A DNA stretch of 64,000 bases from Chitinophaga oryzae (GCF_012516375.2 NZ_CP051204.2:4836001-4900000), one strand, 5' to 3'; shown: positions 7,012 to 17,269, numbered from the stretch's first letter. A program made the numbers and translations. Notes: a model not told the origin generated them from the sequence alone.

Positions 7012-10000
7012 ATGAAGTTATTTTTACGCAGGACTGTCATCATAATACTTTTACTGACCGGGATGGCTGCAATTGTTCAGGCGCAAAACCCCGGCGACCT
7101 GGCATTTACCGGCTTTACCACCTTCGATGATGATACCGATGGCAGCATACAGGACGACGCCTTTTCGTTTGTACTGTTCCGTGACCTTCCGGCCAACACC
7201 AATATTTACTTCACAGACCTCGGTTGGACGGGCAGCGACTTTCAATCACTCTCCTGCCCTGCCGGCGGCTCGCAGACGGACGGCATTATCCGGTGGCAGT
7301 CCGGCCCGGCCACGCTCAAAGCCGGTCAGGTGGTCGTCATCACCTGCAAATACAAACTTACCGCCTCCGTCGGCACAGTAACGGGCATACAAGGCACTGT
7401 CGCTTCCGGTAACAAAGAATATATCAGCCTCGGGCTGGCCGGCGATCAGCTGTTCGCCTACACAGGAGTTGCTCCTTTTATCCAGGTCATTGCAGGACTC
7501 AATATTAACCGGTCTGCCTGGGATGCCTCACTGGACCCATGTGAGTTCACTTCCTCCAAATCCATGCTGCCGGGCTCTGTGCCGCAGTCCCCTGGCATCA
7601 CCGCAGTGAATGGCCGCTACAATTGTAACGTTGCTGCAGCCAACTCCGTACCAGCGCTGCAGGCCCTGATACAAGATCCCGCCAACTGGGCTAAAGACAA
7701 CACCATGGCAGCCCCCGTTCCCGCTGCGTACGACCTGAAGAAAACACCGCCCTGCCAGCTGGCCATTGTGAATCCCGGCGCAGGCGGCATCTTATATGTC
7801 AATAATCAATCCGCTTCTTCCGGAGACGGCAGCAGCTGGAGCGCCCCGCTGAAGGAACTTCGCGATGCCCTGTCGGCCGCCGCCAATCCTGCTTACGGCA
7901 TTACACAGATATGGGTGGCGAAAGGCACTTACAAACCCAGCACCACCGATCCCGCTGCGAGCTTTGCGCTCGTCCATAATATCCCGGTATACGGCGGATT
8001 TGCTGGTACAGAGAGCAACGTTGCCGACCGCATTATCAGCGCCCATCCGGTGGTCCTCAGCGGAGACATTGACAACAATGACGTGCTGACCAACGGCATT
8101 GTACTCAAACCAGCCAACATACAGGGGATCAACAGTTATCACGTGGTCACCGCCAACGGCGGAAATATTACGCTGGATGGCGTCACCATTACCGGCGGAA
8201 AGACTTCCAACAGTACCGGCGGTCCGAACGGCGCAGGTTTCTATACAAGCAATTCCAGCACCATTACGATCCGGAATGCCCGCTTTTACGGCAACAAAGC
8301 AGGGACCTCCGGCGGCGCCCTCTACCTTCCTGCTACCAGTAACGCCACCATCACCAACAGCAGCTTCTTTGGCAACGAAGCCGGTACCGACGAAGGGACT
8401 ATCGCCAGCAACGGTACGCTTAAACTCATTAACACCACTATTGCCGGCAACATATCCTCCGGCATCAAACAAAGCGGCGGACAACTGGACATTTACAATA
8501 GCATCGTCACCAATAACACTGTTCCGCTGGATGTTATCCGGACAGGCGGCTTTATCAACTACTACTATACCGTTTTGGGTTTGACCTACTATGCCAACAA
8601 TTCGCCGTCCTCGTTTTTCTTAAACTTGTATTTCACCGATATCAACAACGGAGATCTGACCCTGACAGCCACCAGTCCGGTCATCAATAAAGGTGATCCG
8701 TCTACTAACGCCAACGGGTATCCTGCGCAGGCAGGCAATACCGATCTTGCCGGTCAGCCCCGCATCAGCAACACCAGCATTGATCCTGGCGCCTTTGAAT
8801 ATCAGGCGCAGCCTCAAACCATTACATTTAATCCGATCACGGCACGCACCTACGGCGACAATAATTTCTACCCTTCCGCTACATCCAATGGCGACGGGGC
8901 CATCACCTATACGTCCGGCAATCCGGCAGTAGCTACCATTGTCAATGGCGCAATTAAAATCACCGGTGCGGGCACCACGCAGATCACCGCCACCGCCGGC
9001 GCCAGCAATGGTTACCTGGCCAATACCACCGGCGCCAGCCAGACACTGACAGTCAACAAAAAAACGCTCACTGTAACACCGGTTGACAATACAAGACCGT
9101 ACTACACCGCAGATCCGACCTTCACCGGCACTTACAGCGGATTCGTCTATAATGAAAACGCCTCCGTGGTACACGGCGCCGCTACCTACAGCACCGCTAC
9201 CACCCTTACCAGCCCTGTTGGAGTATATGCCATTACAGCGGATGTGAGCGGGCTTAGCGCCGATAATTACAGTTTTACCGGCGCCACCGGCAACCTTACG
9301 ATCACCCCCACGACACAGAACATTAACTTCTCCGTGCCGGCAGAGGTGACTTATGGCGTTACGCCGATTACCCTGACGAAGCAGACCGATAGCGGTCTTG
9401 ATATCGTATACGCTGTGTCCGGCCCTGCTACGGTAACGGGCAATATGTTGTCCATCACCGGCGCCGGCACCGTTACAATAAATGCCAGCCAGCCGGGCGA
9501 CGTCAATCATTTCCCCGCCGCACCGGTATCAAAAAACCTGACCGTTAAAAAGGCGACACTGACCGCGACAGCGGATGACAAGACGCGTTCATATAAACAG
9601 GCCAATCCCGCGCTCGACTATACCATCACCGGGTTTGTAAATGGAGATAACAGTTCCGTTGTCAGCGGCGTGGCAGACATCAGCACTGCCGCCGACATGT
9701 CCAGCGTGCCCGGCACCTATCCCATCACGATGGACGCCGGCACCCTGTACGCCGATAACTACGATTTCAATGTGGCAAATGGTACCCTCACCGTAACAAA
9801 AGCCATGCAGACCATCAGCTTCCCCGTTATACCCGGCAAAACTTACGGCGCCGCACCGTTTTCCCTGAACGCCACCAGCGATGCCGGGCTTTCGGTAAAT
9901 TATACGGCCACCGGCCCCGGCACCATCAGCGGCGATATGCTCACTATCACCGGTACCGGCACTATCACCGTTACGGCAACACAGGGAGGAGACAACAACT

Positions 10001-13000
10001 ACGATGCAGCGGCTGCAGTACAGACCAGTATCACCGTCTCCAAAGCTCCGCTGAGCCTTGTGGCCGATAACCTGTCAAGGGAATACGGCAGGAACAACCC
10101 CGCACTGACTTATTATTACAACGGTTTTGTGAATGGAGAAGACGCCTCCGTACTGACCGGCAGTGTGGCCCTTGCAACTACCGCCGACCTGAACAGTACG
10201 CCCGGCAGCTATCCCATTCAGTTCACTTCCGTTACCACTTCCAATAATTACAATATCGTCCCTGTTGACGGTATGATGACTATCACCGCTGCGCCGCAAA
10301 CCATCTCCTTCCCCGCTATCAGTGACAAGACCTATGGTGATGGCGGCTTTACGCCCGGCGCCACCAGCAGCAGCGGGCTGCCGGTCACCTATGCTGTTGT
10401 CAGCGGCCCTGCCACGGTTAGCGGCAGCACTATCAACATTACCGGCGCAGGTACCGTTACTATTGCCGCCAAACAAGCAGGAGATGGTAATTATGATCCG
10501 GCGCTACAGGAGACACAAACGTTCCGGATCAGTAAAGCGGTGCTCACAGTCACCGCCAACAACAAAACACGGGCATACAAACAACCCAATCCACTACTGG
10601 ACTATACGATCACCGGGTTCGTGAATGGCGACGGCGGTTCCGTTGTCAACGGCACAGCAGCTATCGCTACCACCGCTGGTCCGTCCAGCGACGCAGGCGT
10701 TTACCCGATCAACATTACCTTGGGCACCCTGCACGCGGACAACTACGACTTCAGCTTTACCGATGGCTCGCTCACCATCACCACATTGCCGCAGACGATC
10801 AGTTTCCCGGCGCTGGCAGACCAGACCTATGGCGTAGCGCCGATCGCGCTGAATGCCACCAGCGATGCAGGGCTTCCGGTAAACTATACTGTTACAGGGC
10901 CAGCCACCGTTACAGGGAACATCCTCACCGTTACCGGTGCCGGTACTGTAGTAGTGACCGCCAGTCAACCGGGCAACAACAACTACGACGCAGCGAATCC
11001 ATCGTCTCAAAGCTTCACCGTCAAAAAAGCCTATCTGACATTCAAGGCAGACAACAAGACCAGGGAATATCGGCAGAACGATCCGCAGTTTACCTATAGC
11101 TTTACCGGCTTCGTGAATGGCGATGACGCTTCCGTGGTAAATGGCGCCAACACGATCCGTCTCTCCACTCCCGCGGACATCCTCAGTATACCCGGTGATT
11201 ATCCGATTATGATCAGTGCTGCCCTCAGCACCGCCAATTATATTATCATTCCTGCAAATGGTACACTGACGGTCACCACTGCGCAGCAGTCCATCAACTT
11301 CCCGGCTATCAGCAGCAAAACCTACGGCGATGCACCGTTTGCGCTCAGCGCCACCAGCAGCAGCGGATTGCCCGTCAGGTATTCGGTTATCAGCGGCCCA
11401 GCCACTGTCAGCGGAAATACCGTGACGATCACCGGCAGCGGCAGCGTGACCATCGGGGCCGATCAGGTGGGCGATAGCAACTATAAACCGGCCGCACAGG
11501 AACAACAAACCTTCCAGGCCGGTAAAGCGCTGCTCACCGTCACAGCTAACGATAAAACAAGGGCTTACAAACAGCCGAATCCGTTATTAGACTATACCAT
11601 CACCGGCTATATCGGCGCCGATAACGGTAACGTTGTCGCCGGCACGGTTACTGCCAGCACCACCGCCGGCATCAACAGTCCGGCCGGTACTTATCCCATC
11701 AGCCTGAGCGATCCGGCTTTCAGCGCTGCCAACTATGACTTTACCTATAAAGCCGGCACGCTGACCGTTACGCCCGCCAGTCAGGTTATAACCTTCGATG
11801 CCATCGCCGATAAAGTTTATGGAGATCCCTCATTTGCCCTCCAGGCCACTTCCGATGCAGGTTTACTCGTTACGTTCGCGGTAACCGGCGGACCGGCGGC
11901 CATCAGTGGCAATATCCTCAGCATCAACGGCACAGGCACAGTAACAGTAACGGCTACACAAAGCGGAGATGTGAACTACAATGCGGCAGCAGCAGTCAGC
12001 AGGAGCTTTAAGGTCACACCTGCCACACTCACCGTCAAAGCCAACGACCTGCAACGGCCGTACGGCAATAATAATCCTCCGTTGACTTATACCGTTACCG
12101 GGTTTGTGTACCAGGAAGACAACCGTGTTTTAACCGGCGCTCCGACCCTCAGCACCACAGCAGATGCCAGCAGCGCCGTAGGTACTTACCCGATCGGAAT
12201 CACCGCTGGTAATCTCAGCGCTGCTAATTATACCTTCCGGCTTACAGACGGAGTGCTGACAGTAGGACAAACCAGCCAGACGATCAGCTTCCCGGCTATC
12301 GGTAACAAGACCTATGGCGACGCCGCCTTTACGCTCAGCGCCACCAGCACCAGCCAATTACCGGTGACTTACACGGTGCTCAGCGGACCTGCCACTATCA
12401 GCGGAAATACCGTTACCATTACCGGCGCCGGCGCCGTGAGCGTCGCTGCTGACCAGGCCGGCGATGCGCGTTATACACCGGCAACACGCGTAATCAATAC
12501 CTTTAACATCAACAAGGCAGTGCTCACCGTTACCGCCGCCGACAAAAACAGGGCTTACGGCGAACCCAACCCGGCACTTACATATACCATCAGTGGTTTT
12601 GTATACAACGATAACAACAGTGTGGTAAATGGTGATGCGAACATCAGCACCGCCGCCCAGGCCACCAGCGCTCCGGGGACATATCCGGTCACCGTTTCCG
12701 CAGGCTCACTGGCTGCCGCTCATTACAGTTTTCGCTTTGAGAACGGCCAACTCACCGTCGCCAAAGCGGCGCAAAACATCCGCTTCAATACGCTGGCGAA
12801 TAAAACCTATGGTGATGTACCGTTTGCGATCAGCGCCACCTCCAACGCGGGCCTGCCCGTCAGCCTTGCTGTAACAGCCGGCCCCGCTACCATCAGTGGC
12901 AACATGCTTCACATCACCGGCGTGGGCACTGTAACGGTAACGGCTACCCAAAATGGTGATGCTAACTATAACGCCGCTGCACCGGTAAGTCAAAGCTTCA

Positions 13001-14748
13001 CCGTATTGCCGGCCGTGTTACAGGTAAAAGCCAATGATCAGCAACGTGACTTTGGTAGTGCTAACCCGGCGCTGACATATACCATAAGCGGTTTTGTGTA
13101 CAACGAAAACCACAGTGTGGTAAGCGGTACGCCGGCGTTAAATACCACTGCCAATATTACCAGCGTCGCCGGCATGTACCCGATCAACATTGCTGCCGGC
13201 AGCCTGCACGCCGCCAACTACCACTTTACGCTGACAGGCGGCACGCTGACCGTTGGCCCGGCAGACCAGTCCATCACCTTCCCGGCGATCAGTGACAGGA
13301 CCTATGGCGATGCCGCATTTACACTCAGTGCCACCGCCAGCAGTACGCTGCCGGTAGGCTACCGTATCGTCAGCGGGCCCGCAACGATCAACGGTAATAC
13401 CGTTACCCTGACCGGCGCCGGTACCGTGACCATCGCTGCCAGTCAGCCAGGCAACAGCGGGTTCAAACCGGCGGCTCCGGTTAACCGCACCTTCAACGTG
13501 GCTAAAGCAGCGTTGACCGTTACCGCGAAAAACGACACGCGTACCTATAACGGCGCCACCTACACCGGTGGTAACGGAGTAGCCTATACGGGATTTGTAA
13601 ATGGCGATAATACAGGCAGGTTAACCGGTACGCTGTCCTATAGCGGTACCTCTCAGGGAGCTGTGAATGCCGGCACGTATAACATCACACCGGGCGGTCT
13701 TAACAGTAACGACTATACGTTGACATATAACAGCGGCACCCTCACCATTCAAAAAGCGTCACAACAGATCAGCTTTACCGCACCGGGCAATAAAAATCAG
13801 GGCGACGCGGATTTTCCGCTGGTGGCAACCGCCAGCTCCGGCTTGCCGGTGAGCTTCAGCAGCAACAATACCACCGTGGTAGCTGTCAGCGGCAGTACTG
13901 CTACCATAGGCAACGCCGGTACCGCCGTGATCACCGCCTCGCAGGCTGGTAACGGCAACTACGAAGCAGCGGCGCCGGTGATGCAGACCATTGTGGTCAC
14001 CGCTTATCCGCTGCCTGTGATCACCGCCCAGGGAGCCACCGTCTTCTGCGAGGCCGGCAGCGTGACCTTACAGTCCACCGCAGCGCCGGCATACGAATGG
14101 TACCGCAACAATATCCGGATCAATGGCGCCGGCAGCCGCACGCTCACCATTACCGAAAGCGGCAGCTATACGGTGAAAGCCATCTATCCCAATAACGCCG
14201 GAGTAACGTCCGCTGCAACGCAGGTTACCGTAAACCCGTTACCGGCAGGCCATCTGCAGGTAAATGGCAATACCACCATCAGCAAAGGCGAAAGCGTGAC
14301 GCTGGTGGCTTCCGGCGGCGCCAGCTACCACTGGGAACCAGCGACCGGCTTAAGCGACGCCACTGCGCCGGCAACTGTAGCAAGGCCCACGGCCACCACT
14401 ACCTACCGGGTTACCATCAGCAACGCAGCAGGCTGCAGCGTGGTCAAAGACGTCACCATCAACGTAAAAGAAGATTATAAGCTGGAGCCTACTAATATTC
14501 TGACGCCCAACGGCGACGGCATCAACGACGTGTGGGTCGTGAAGAATATAGACATGTACCCGCAAAACGAGGTGAAGATCTTCGACCGCACCGGACGAAT
14601 GATCTACCGTCAGCGTGGCTACACCAACAACTGGAAAGGTACCGTCAATGGTCAACGCCTGGCCGAAGGTACTTACTACTACATTATCGATTTGGGCGAA
14701 AACAGACCATTATTCAAAGGCTTTATTACCATTGTACATGAAAATTAA
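7012..14748 (+). CDS. Giant MBG-repeat surface adhesin with T9SS type B C-terminal domain
   Basis: This 2578-residue secreted protein has a signal peptide (residues 1-24, ending VQAQ), an N-terminal beta domain (about 25-250), a right-handed beta-helix/choice-of-anchor-like region (about 260-600, with GGILYVNNQSASSGDGSSW and repeated TI-NS/GN strands), ten MBG repeat pairs of about 165 residues (about 601-2250), a half repeat, two Ig/PKD-like domains (about 2325-2480), and a gliding-motility type C-terminal domain (ILTPNGDGINDVWV to FKGFITI). That C-terminal domain is the type B T9SS sorting signal. The next gene is a PorP/SprF homologue overlapping by 11 bp; SprF-type proteins are known partners for export of SprB-like type B substrates. 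Likely an adhesin or gliding filament. The ligand is unknown. Confidence 0.92.
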   Translation: MKLFLRRTVIIILLLTGMAAIVQAQNPGDLAFTGFTTFDDDTDGSIQDDAFSFVLFRDLPANTNIYFTDLGWTGSDFQSLSCPAGGSQTDGIIRWQSGPATLKAGQVVVITCKYKLTASVGTVTGIQGTVASGNKEYISLGLAGDQLFAYTGVAPFIQVIAGLNINRSAWDASLDPCEFTSSKSMLPGSVPQSPGITAVNGRYNCNVAAANSVPALQALIQDPANWAKDNTMAAPVPAAYDLKKTPPCQLAIVNPGAGGILYVNNQSASSGDGSSWSAPLKELRDALSAAANPAYGITQIWVAKGTYKPSTTDPAASFALVHNIPVYGGFAGTESNVADRIISAHPVVLSGDIDNNDVLTNGIVLKPANIQGINSYHVVTANGGNITLDGVTITGGKTSNSTGGPNGAGFYTSNSSTITIRNARFYGNKAGTSGGALYLPATSNATITNSSFFGNEAGTDEGTIASNGTLKLINTTIAGNISSGIKQSGGQLDIYNSIVTNNTVPLDVIRTGGFINYYYTVLGLTYYANNSPSSFFLNLYFTDINNGDLTLTATSPVINKGDPSTNANGYPAQAGNTDLAGQPRISNTSIDPGAFEYQAQPQTITFNPITARTYGDNNFYPSATSNGDGAITYTSGNPAVATIVNGAIKITGAGTTQITATAGASNGYLANTTGASQTLTVNKKTLTVTPVDNTRPYYTADPTFTGTYSGFVYNENASVVHGAATYSTATTLTSPVGVYAITADVSGLSADNYSFTGATGNLTITPTTQNINFSVPAEVTYGVTPITLTKQTDSGLDIVYAVSGPATVTGNMLSITGAGTVTINASQPGDVNHFPAAPVSKNLTVKKATLTATADDKTRSYKQANPALDYTITGFVNGDNSSVVSGVADISTAADMSSVPGTYPITMDAGTLYADNYDFNVANGTLTVTKAMQTISFPVIPGKTYGAAPFSLNATSDAGLSVNYTATGPGTISGDMLTITGTGTITVTATQGGDNNYDAAAAVQTSITVSKAPLSLVADNLSREYGRNNPALTYYYNGFVNGEDASVLTGSVALATTADLNSTPGSYPIQFTSVTTSNNYNIVPVDGMMTITAAPQTISFPAISDKTYGDGGFTPGATSSSGLPVTYAVVSGPATVSGSTINITGAGTVTIAAKQAGDGNYDPALQETQTFRISKAVLTVTANNKTRAYKQPNPLLDYTITGFVNGDGGSVVNGTAAIATTAGPSSDAGVYPINITLGTLHADNYDFSFTDGSLTITTLPQTISFPALADQTYGVAPIALNATSDAGLPVNYTVTGPATVTGNILTVTGAGTVVVTASQPGNNNYDAANPSSQSFTVKKAYLTFKADNKTREYRQNDPQFTYSFTGFVNGDDASVVNGANTIRLSTPADILSIPGDYPIMISAALSTANYIIIPANGTLTVTTAQQSINFPAISSKTYGDAPFALSATSSSGLPVRYSVISGPATVSGNTVTITGSGSVTIGADQVGDSNYKPAAQEQQTFQAGKALLTVTANDKTRAYKQPNPLLDYTITGYIGADNGNVVAGTVTASTTAGINSPAGTYPISLSDPAFSAANYDFTYKAGTLTVTPASQVITFDAIADKVYGDPSFALQATSDAGLLVTFAVTGGPAAISGNILSINGTGTVTVTATQSGDVNYNAAAAVSRSFKVTPATLTVKANDLQRPYGNNNPPLTYTVTGFVYQEDNRVLTGAPTLSTTADASSAVGTYPIGITAGNLSAANYTFRLTDGVLTVGQTSQTISFPAIGNKTYGDAAFTLSATSTSQLPVTYTVLSGPATISGNTVTITGAGAVSVAADQAGDARYTPATRVINTFNINKAVLTVTAADKNRAYGEPNPALTYTISGFVYNDNNSVVNGDANISTAAQATSAPGTYPVTVSAGSLAAAHYSFRFENGQLTVAKAAQNIRFNTLANKTYGDVPFAISATSNAGLPVSLAVTAGPATISGNMLHITGVGTVTVTATQNGDANYNAAAPVSQSFTVLPAVLQVKANDQQRDFGSANPALTYTISGFVYNENHSVVSGTPALNTTANITSVAGMYPINIAAGSLHAANYHFTLTGGTLTVGPADQSITFPAISDRTYGDAAFTLSATASSTLPVGYRIVSGPATINGNTVTLTGAGTVTIAASQPGNSGFKPAAPVNRTFNVAKAALTVTAKNDTRTYNGATYTGGNGVAYTGFVNGDNTGRLTGTLSYSGTSQGAVNAGTYNITPGGLNSNDYTLTYNSGTLTIQKASQQISFTAPGNKNQGDADFPLVATASSGLPVSFSSNNTTVVAVSGSTATIGNAGTAVITASQAGNGNYEAAAPVMQTIVVTAYPLPVITAQGATVFCEAGSVTLQSTAAPAYEWYRNNIRINGAGSRTLTITESGSYTVKAIYPNNAGVTSAATQVTVNPLPAGHLQVNGNTTISKGESVTLVASGGASYHWEPATGLSDATAPATVARPTATTTYRVTISNAAGCSVVKDVTINVKEDYKLEPTNILTPNGDGINDVWVVKNIDMYPQNEVKIFDRTGRMIYRQRGYTNNWKGTVNGQRLAEGTYYYIIDLGENRPLFKGFITIVHEN
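8813..13762 (+). repeat. Ten tandem MBG repeat units of about 495 bp inside the adhesin gene
   Basis: Each unit encodes about 165 residues opening Q-(T/S)-I-x-F-P, then a K-TYGD-like turn, ATS-SGLPV, a GPAT-SGN segment and GTVT-TA-QxGD-NY, followed by a second half with LTV-A-DKTR, a Y(T/K)ITGFV-GD-SVV turn and AGTYPI-AG-L-A-NY-F. Units begin near 8813 and recur through 13270, with a partial eleventh at about 13763. Copies are diverged but related enough to allow recombination and copy-number change. Confidence 0.85.
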
Positions 14749-15661
14749 ACAGCTAGTCAGATATCTGCTGCTGCCGGGCATGTGGGCGCTCGGCACCCAC
14801 TCCGCCGGCGCACAGACGGCCGGCAACCCGTCGCAGCTGTACGAGCCATTGGGAGCACAGTATTTTCTGAACCCGTACCTCGCCAATCCGGCGATGGCCG
14901 GTATCGACACCGGGCTGCATGTATATCTCGCTTACCAGCGCCCCTGGTCGGATATGCCCGGCGCGCCCGAAGCCAAATCGCTCACAGCTGACTATAAACT
15001 GTTCCACCGGGTAGGCATCGGGATGAATATATACAACGACAAAGCCGGTCTGCTAAACAATACCAAGGTGGCTTTTTCCTATGCCTATCACCTGCCGCTC
15101 ACGGCCGACGAACGCAGCATGCTCCATTTCGGCCTGTCCGGCGCTTTCATTGCCCGGCGGCTGGACACCAAGGCGGTCAATGGCGATATGAACGACCCCA
15201 ACATCAACGCGTTCAACCGGCGGGACAATTACTTCGAAGCAGATTTCGGCATGGCCTTTACCCGAAAAGGGCTAACCTTACAGGGTTCTTTGCCTAACCT
15301 CGTCAGCCTTGTGAAAGACAAATCCTCTGACTTCGGCATCAACAGGAACCTGTTTTTCGCTGCAGCCTCCTACCGGTTCCCGGTCAACGGGCAGCTGACC
15401 TCCATAGAACCGAAAGTATGCCTGCGCGGCATGAAAGGGTACGACGACATCATCGATGCCGGCGCCAATTTTCTGTTCATGGAAAACCTGTTCAACGTAT
15501 TCGGTATGTACCATTCCAGCAAGAGCTTCAGCGCGGGAGCCGGTATCCATTACCGGTCCGTTGCCGGACTTCAGCTGGTGTACCACTCCCAGACCGCAGG
15601 GCTGGCCAACTATACCAACGGTACTTTTGAGCTGGACCTCGTTGTCCATCTGTTTAAATAA
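14738..15661 (+). CDS. PorP/SprF family type IX secretion protein
   Basis: The 307-residue product starts at ATG 14738, inside the last codons of the adhesin gene (11-bp overlap), which argues for translational coupling. A longer frame opening at 14615 would remove the signal peptide MKIKQLVRYLLLPGMWALG. The mature part has the family hallmark near its start, PLGAQYFLNPYLANPAMAG, then a long outer-membrane-like series of beta strands (KAGLLNNTKVAFSYAYHL, ITGPLPDFSW-type turns) and an aromatic C-terminus. PorP/SprF proteins assist export or surface attachment of T9SS type B cargo and are typically encoded directly after their client, exactly as here. Confidence 0.92.
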   Translation: MKIKQLVRYLLLPGMWALGTHSAGAQTAGNPSQLYEPLGAQYFLNPYLANPAMAGIDTGLHVYLAYQRPWSDMPGAPEAKSLTADYKLFHRVGIGMNIYNDKAGLLNNTKVAFSYAYHLPLTADERSMLHFGLSGAFIARRLDTKAVNGDMNDPNINAFNRRDNYFEADFGMAFTRKGLTLQGSLPNLVSLVKDKSSDFGINRNLFFAAASYRFPVNGQLTSIEPKVCLRGMKGYDDIIDAGANFLFMENLFNVFGMYHSSKSFSAGAGIHYRSVAGLQLVYHSQTAGLANYTNGTFELDLVVHLFK

Positions 15662-15681
15662 CCTTCATCATCATCATCTGT

Positions 15682-15709
15682 AAAAAAGGGCGCCCGGGCG
15701 CCCTTTTTT
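15682..15709 (+). terminator. Intrinsic terminator after the adhesin/SprF operon
   Basis: A 16-nt perfect palindrome (GGGCGCCC GGGCGCCC, 15688-15703) is flanked by an A-run and a T6 run. It is strong and works in both directions; it closes the collar/adhesin/SprF transcript. Confidence 0.9.
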
Positions 15710-15784
15710 ATTGTCTGCTGACACGCGGGAGATATTTTCACCGGTTATTTTATATATTCGCTACAGTAGCAGACAAAATTCGAT

Positions 15785-16567
15785 ATGAAAAGACTCGCTT
15801 TATTATTTCTCGTAATGTTTTCTGTGTCCGGGTATGCCCAGAACACCATCAATAACTACAAATACGTGCTGATACCCGAGCGGTTTGATTTCTCGCGGGA
15901 AGACAACCAGTATGGGCTCAACACCCTGGCCAAGATGCTGGTGGAAGAAAAAGGCTTCACCGCCTATTTCGACAATACCCAATTGCCGCAGGAACTGGCC
16001 GGCAACAAATGCAACGCCCTGAAGGCAGAGGTGACCCAACGTAAGGCGCTGTTCGCGACCAACCTGACACTGGTGTTAAAAGACTGCCAGGGTAACATCG
16101 TCTTCAAAAGCAAAGAAGGCAAAAGCCGTGAAAAGGAGTTCAACACTTCATACAATATGGCTTTAAGAGACGCTTTCAGTTCCCTGAAAGATGAGCCGTA
16201 TACATATAACGGTACCACCCATACGCAGGCAGCGGGGCAAACCATGCCGGCAACACCCGCGCCGGCAGCCGTAGCACCCACGCCTGCTCCGGCAGCTTCC
16301 GCTCCGGCTCCTGCGCCCGTTCCCGCCACACCGGCAGTGAAAGACGCCGCCGGCACGCTCTATGCACAGGCTATCGCCAACGGTTACCAGTTGATCGATA
16401 CCTCGCCTAAAATTGTTTTAACCCTGCTGAAGACTTCCGTACAGGATTTCTTTATTGCAGAAAACGGCACACTGCATGGTGTAGTAGTGAAGAAAAACGG
16501 AGACTGGTACTTTGAACATTACAAAGACAACCAGCTGGTAGCAGAGAAACTGCTGATCAAATTTTAA
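15785..16567 (+). CDS. Secreted hypothetical protein with Pro/Ala linker
   Basis: This 260-residue protein has a signal peptide (MKRLALLFLVMFSVSGYAQ). The N-terminal domain (about 20-145) contains YKYVLIPERFDF, a conserved opening seen in Bacteroidota envelope proteins of unknown function, then LVLKDCQGNIVFKSKEGKS and a run suggesting a small alpha/beta fold. A low-complexity Ala/Pro/Thr linker (about 150-190) leads to a second small domain with TLYAQAIANGYQLIDTSPKIV and a C-terminal KNGDWYFEHYKDN-VAEKL strand pair. It sits alone between two strong terminators, so it is probably monocistronic. No enzymatic motif is visible; I give no function. Confidence 0.75.
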   Translation: MKRLALLFLVMFSVSGYAQNTINNYKYVLIPERFDFSREDNQYGLNTLAKMLVEEKGFTAYFDNTQLPQELAGNKCNALKAEVTQRKALFATNLTLVLKDCQGNIVFKSKEGKSREKEFNTSYNMALRDAFSSLKDEPYTYNGTTHTQAAGQTMPATPAPAAVAPTPAPAASAPAPAPVPATPAVKDAAGTLYAQAIANGYQLIDTSPKIVLTLLKTSVQDFFIAENGTLHGVVVKKNGDWYFEHYKDNQLVAEKLLIKF

Positions 16568-16579
16568 GAGAGATAATTT

Positions 16580-16622
16580 AAAAAGCCGGTGGTATCGCTG
16601 TTATGATACCACCGGCTTTTTT
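16580..16622 (+). terminator. Intrinsic terminator between convergent genes
   Basis: The stem AGCCGGTGGTATC / GATACCACCGGCT (16584-16596 and 16605-16617) has an 8-nt loop, a 5' A-run and a 3' T-run of six. It can serve both the + gene ending at 16567 and the - gene ending at 16661. Confidence 0.9.
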
Positions 16623-16660
16623 GTTGCCCGCTGTCACGCATTGTATCCGGCAGGAAAGCG

Positions 16661-17269
16661 TTACACCTTTAGCTTCTTCAGCTGCCCCGCCGCCTTTTTA
16701 TGGCCCAGCGCACCGGCCCGCTGAAAATAATACCTTGCCCAGCGCAATGATTTTCGGACGCCTTCTCCTTCTTTATAACAAAGTCCCAGATTATACAGCG
16801 CCAGCGGATCATTTTTGCAGGCAGCTTTTTTATACCAGTAGACCGCCTTCTGCCAGTCCCGCTGGATACCCTGGCCATAGAAGTAACTATATCCCACTTC
16901 CCGCTGTGAAGGTATGTCTCCGTGACTGGCGGCTTGTGCAAACCATTTCAGGGCTTTCCGGTAGTTCTGTTCCACGCCGTCGCCATTGCGGTAACAGAAG
17001 CCGATGTTAAACTGAGCCGCCGTATGTCCCTGGCGGGCGGCTTTTAAATACCATTCTATGGCTGTAGCCAGACTCCGCTTACATCCCAGGCCATGATCAT
17101 AACAGGTGCCCAGATAAAACTGCGCCCTTTTATGGCCGCTGGTGGCTGCACTCTGCCAGAGGCAGAAAATGTTGTTCCAGTCTTTTTTGCGGGAGGTAGT
17201 TTCGTAGGCAAGGTGGTACCCCAACAGGAAGCGCCTTTGCTGTTCTTTTTTTGAGAGAAACGTGATCAT
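16661..17269 (-). CDS. Sel1-like repeat protein
   Basis: The 202-residue product starts MITFLSKKEQQ from ATG 17269; the frame also opens at a GTG at 17293. It has at least four Sel1-like repeats of about 36 residues, each with the A-x-x-x-LG-x-C/YxxGxG and A-x-x-W-(Y/F)-x-x-A-A pattern: QFYLGTCYDHGLGCKRS, QFNIGFCYRNGDGVEQN, QREVGYSYFYGQGIQRD, LYNLGLCYKEGEGVRKS. Such repeats form alpha-solenoid protein-binding scaffolds. There is no signal peptide, so it is cytosolic. The partner is unknown and the neighbours give no clue. Confidence 0.85.
   Translation of the reverse strand: MITFLSKKEQQRRFLLGYHLAYETTSRKKDWNNIFCLWQSAATSGHKRAQFYLGTCYDHGLGCKRSLATAIEWYLKAARQGHTAAQFNIGFCYRNGDGVEQNYRKALKWFAQAASHGDIPSQREVGYSYFYGQGIQRDWQKAVYWYKKAACKNDPLALYNLGLCYKEGEGVRKSLRWARYYFQRAGALGHKKAAGQLKKLKV

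Noticed and set aside
8620..9510. Long minus-strand open frames inside the adhesin (also at 10594-11508 and 7792-8484)
   Set aside because: They are low-complexity Gly/Ile/Arg shadows of the MBG repeats and recur because the repeats recur.
8813..13762. CRISPR array or satellite DNA
   Set aside because: The periodicity of about 495 bp is in-frame protein repeat (MBG domains), without short direct repeats and spacers.
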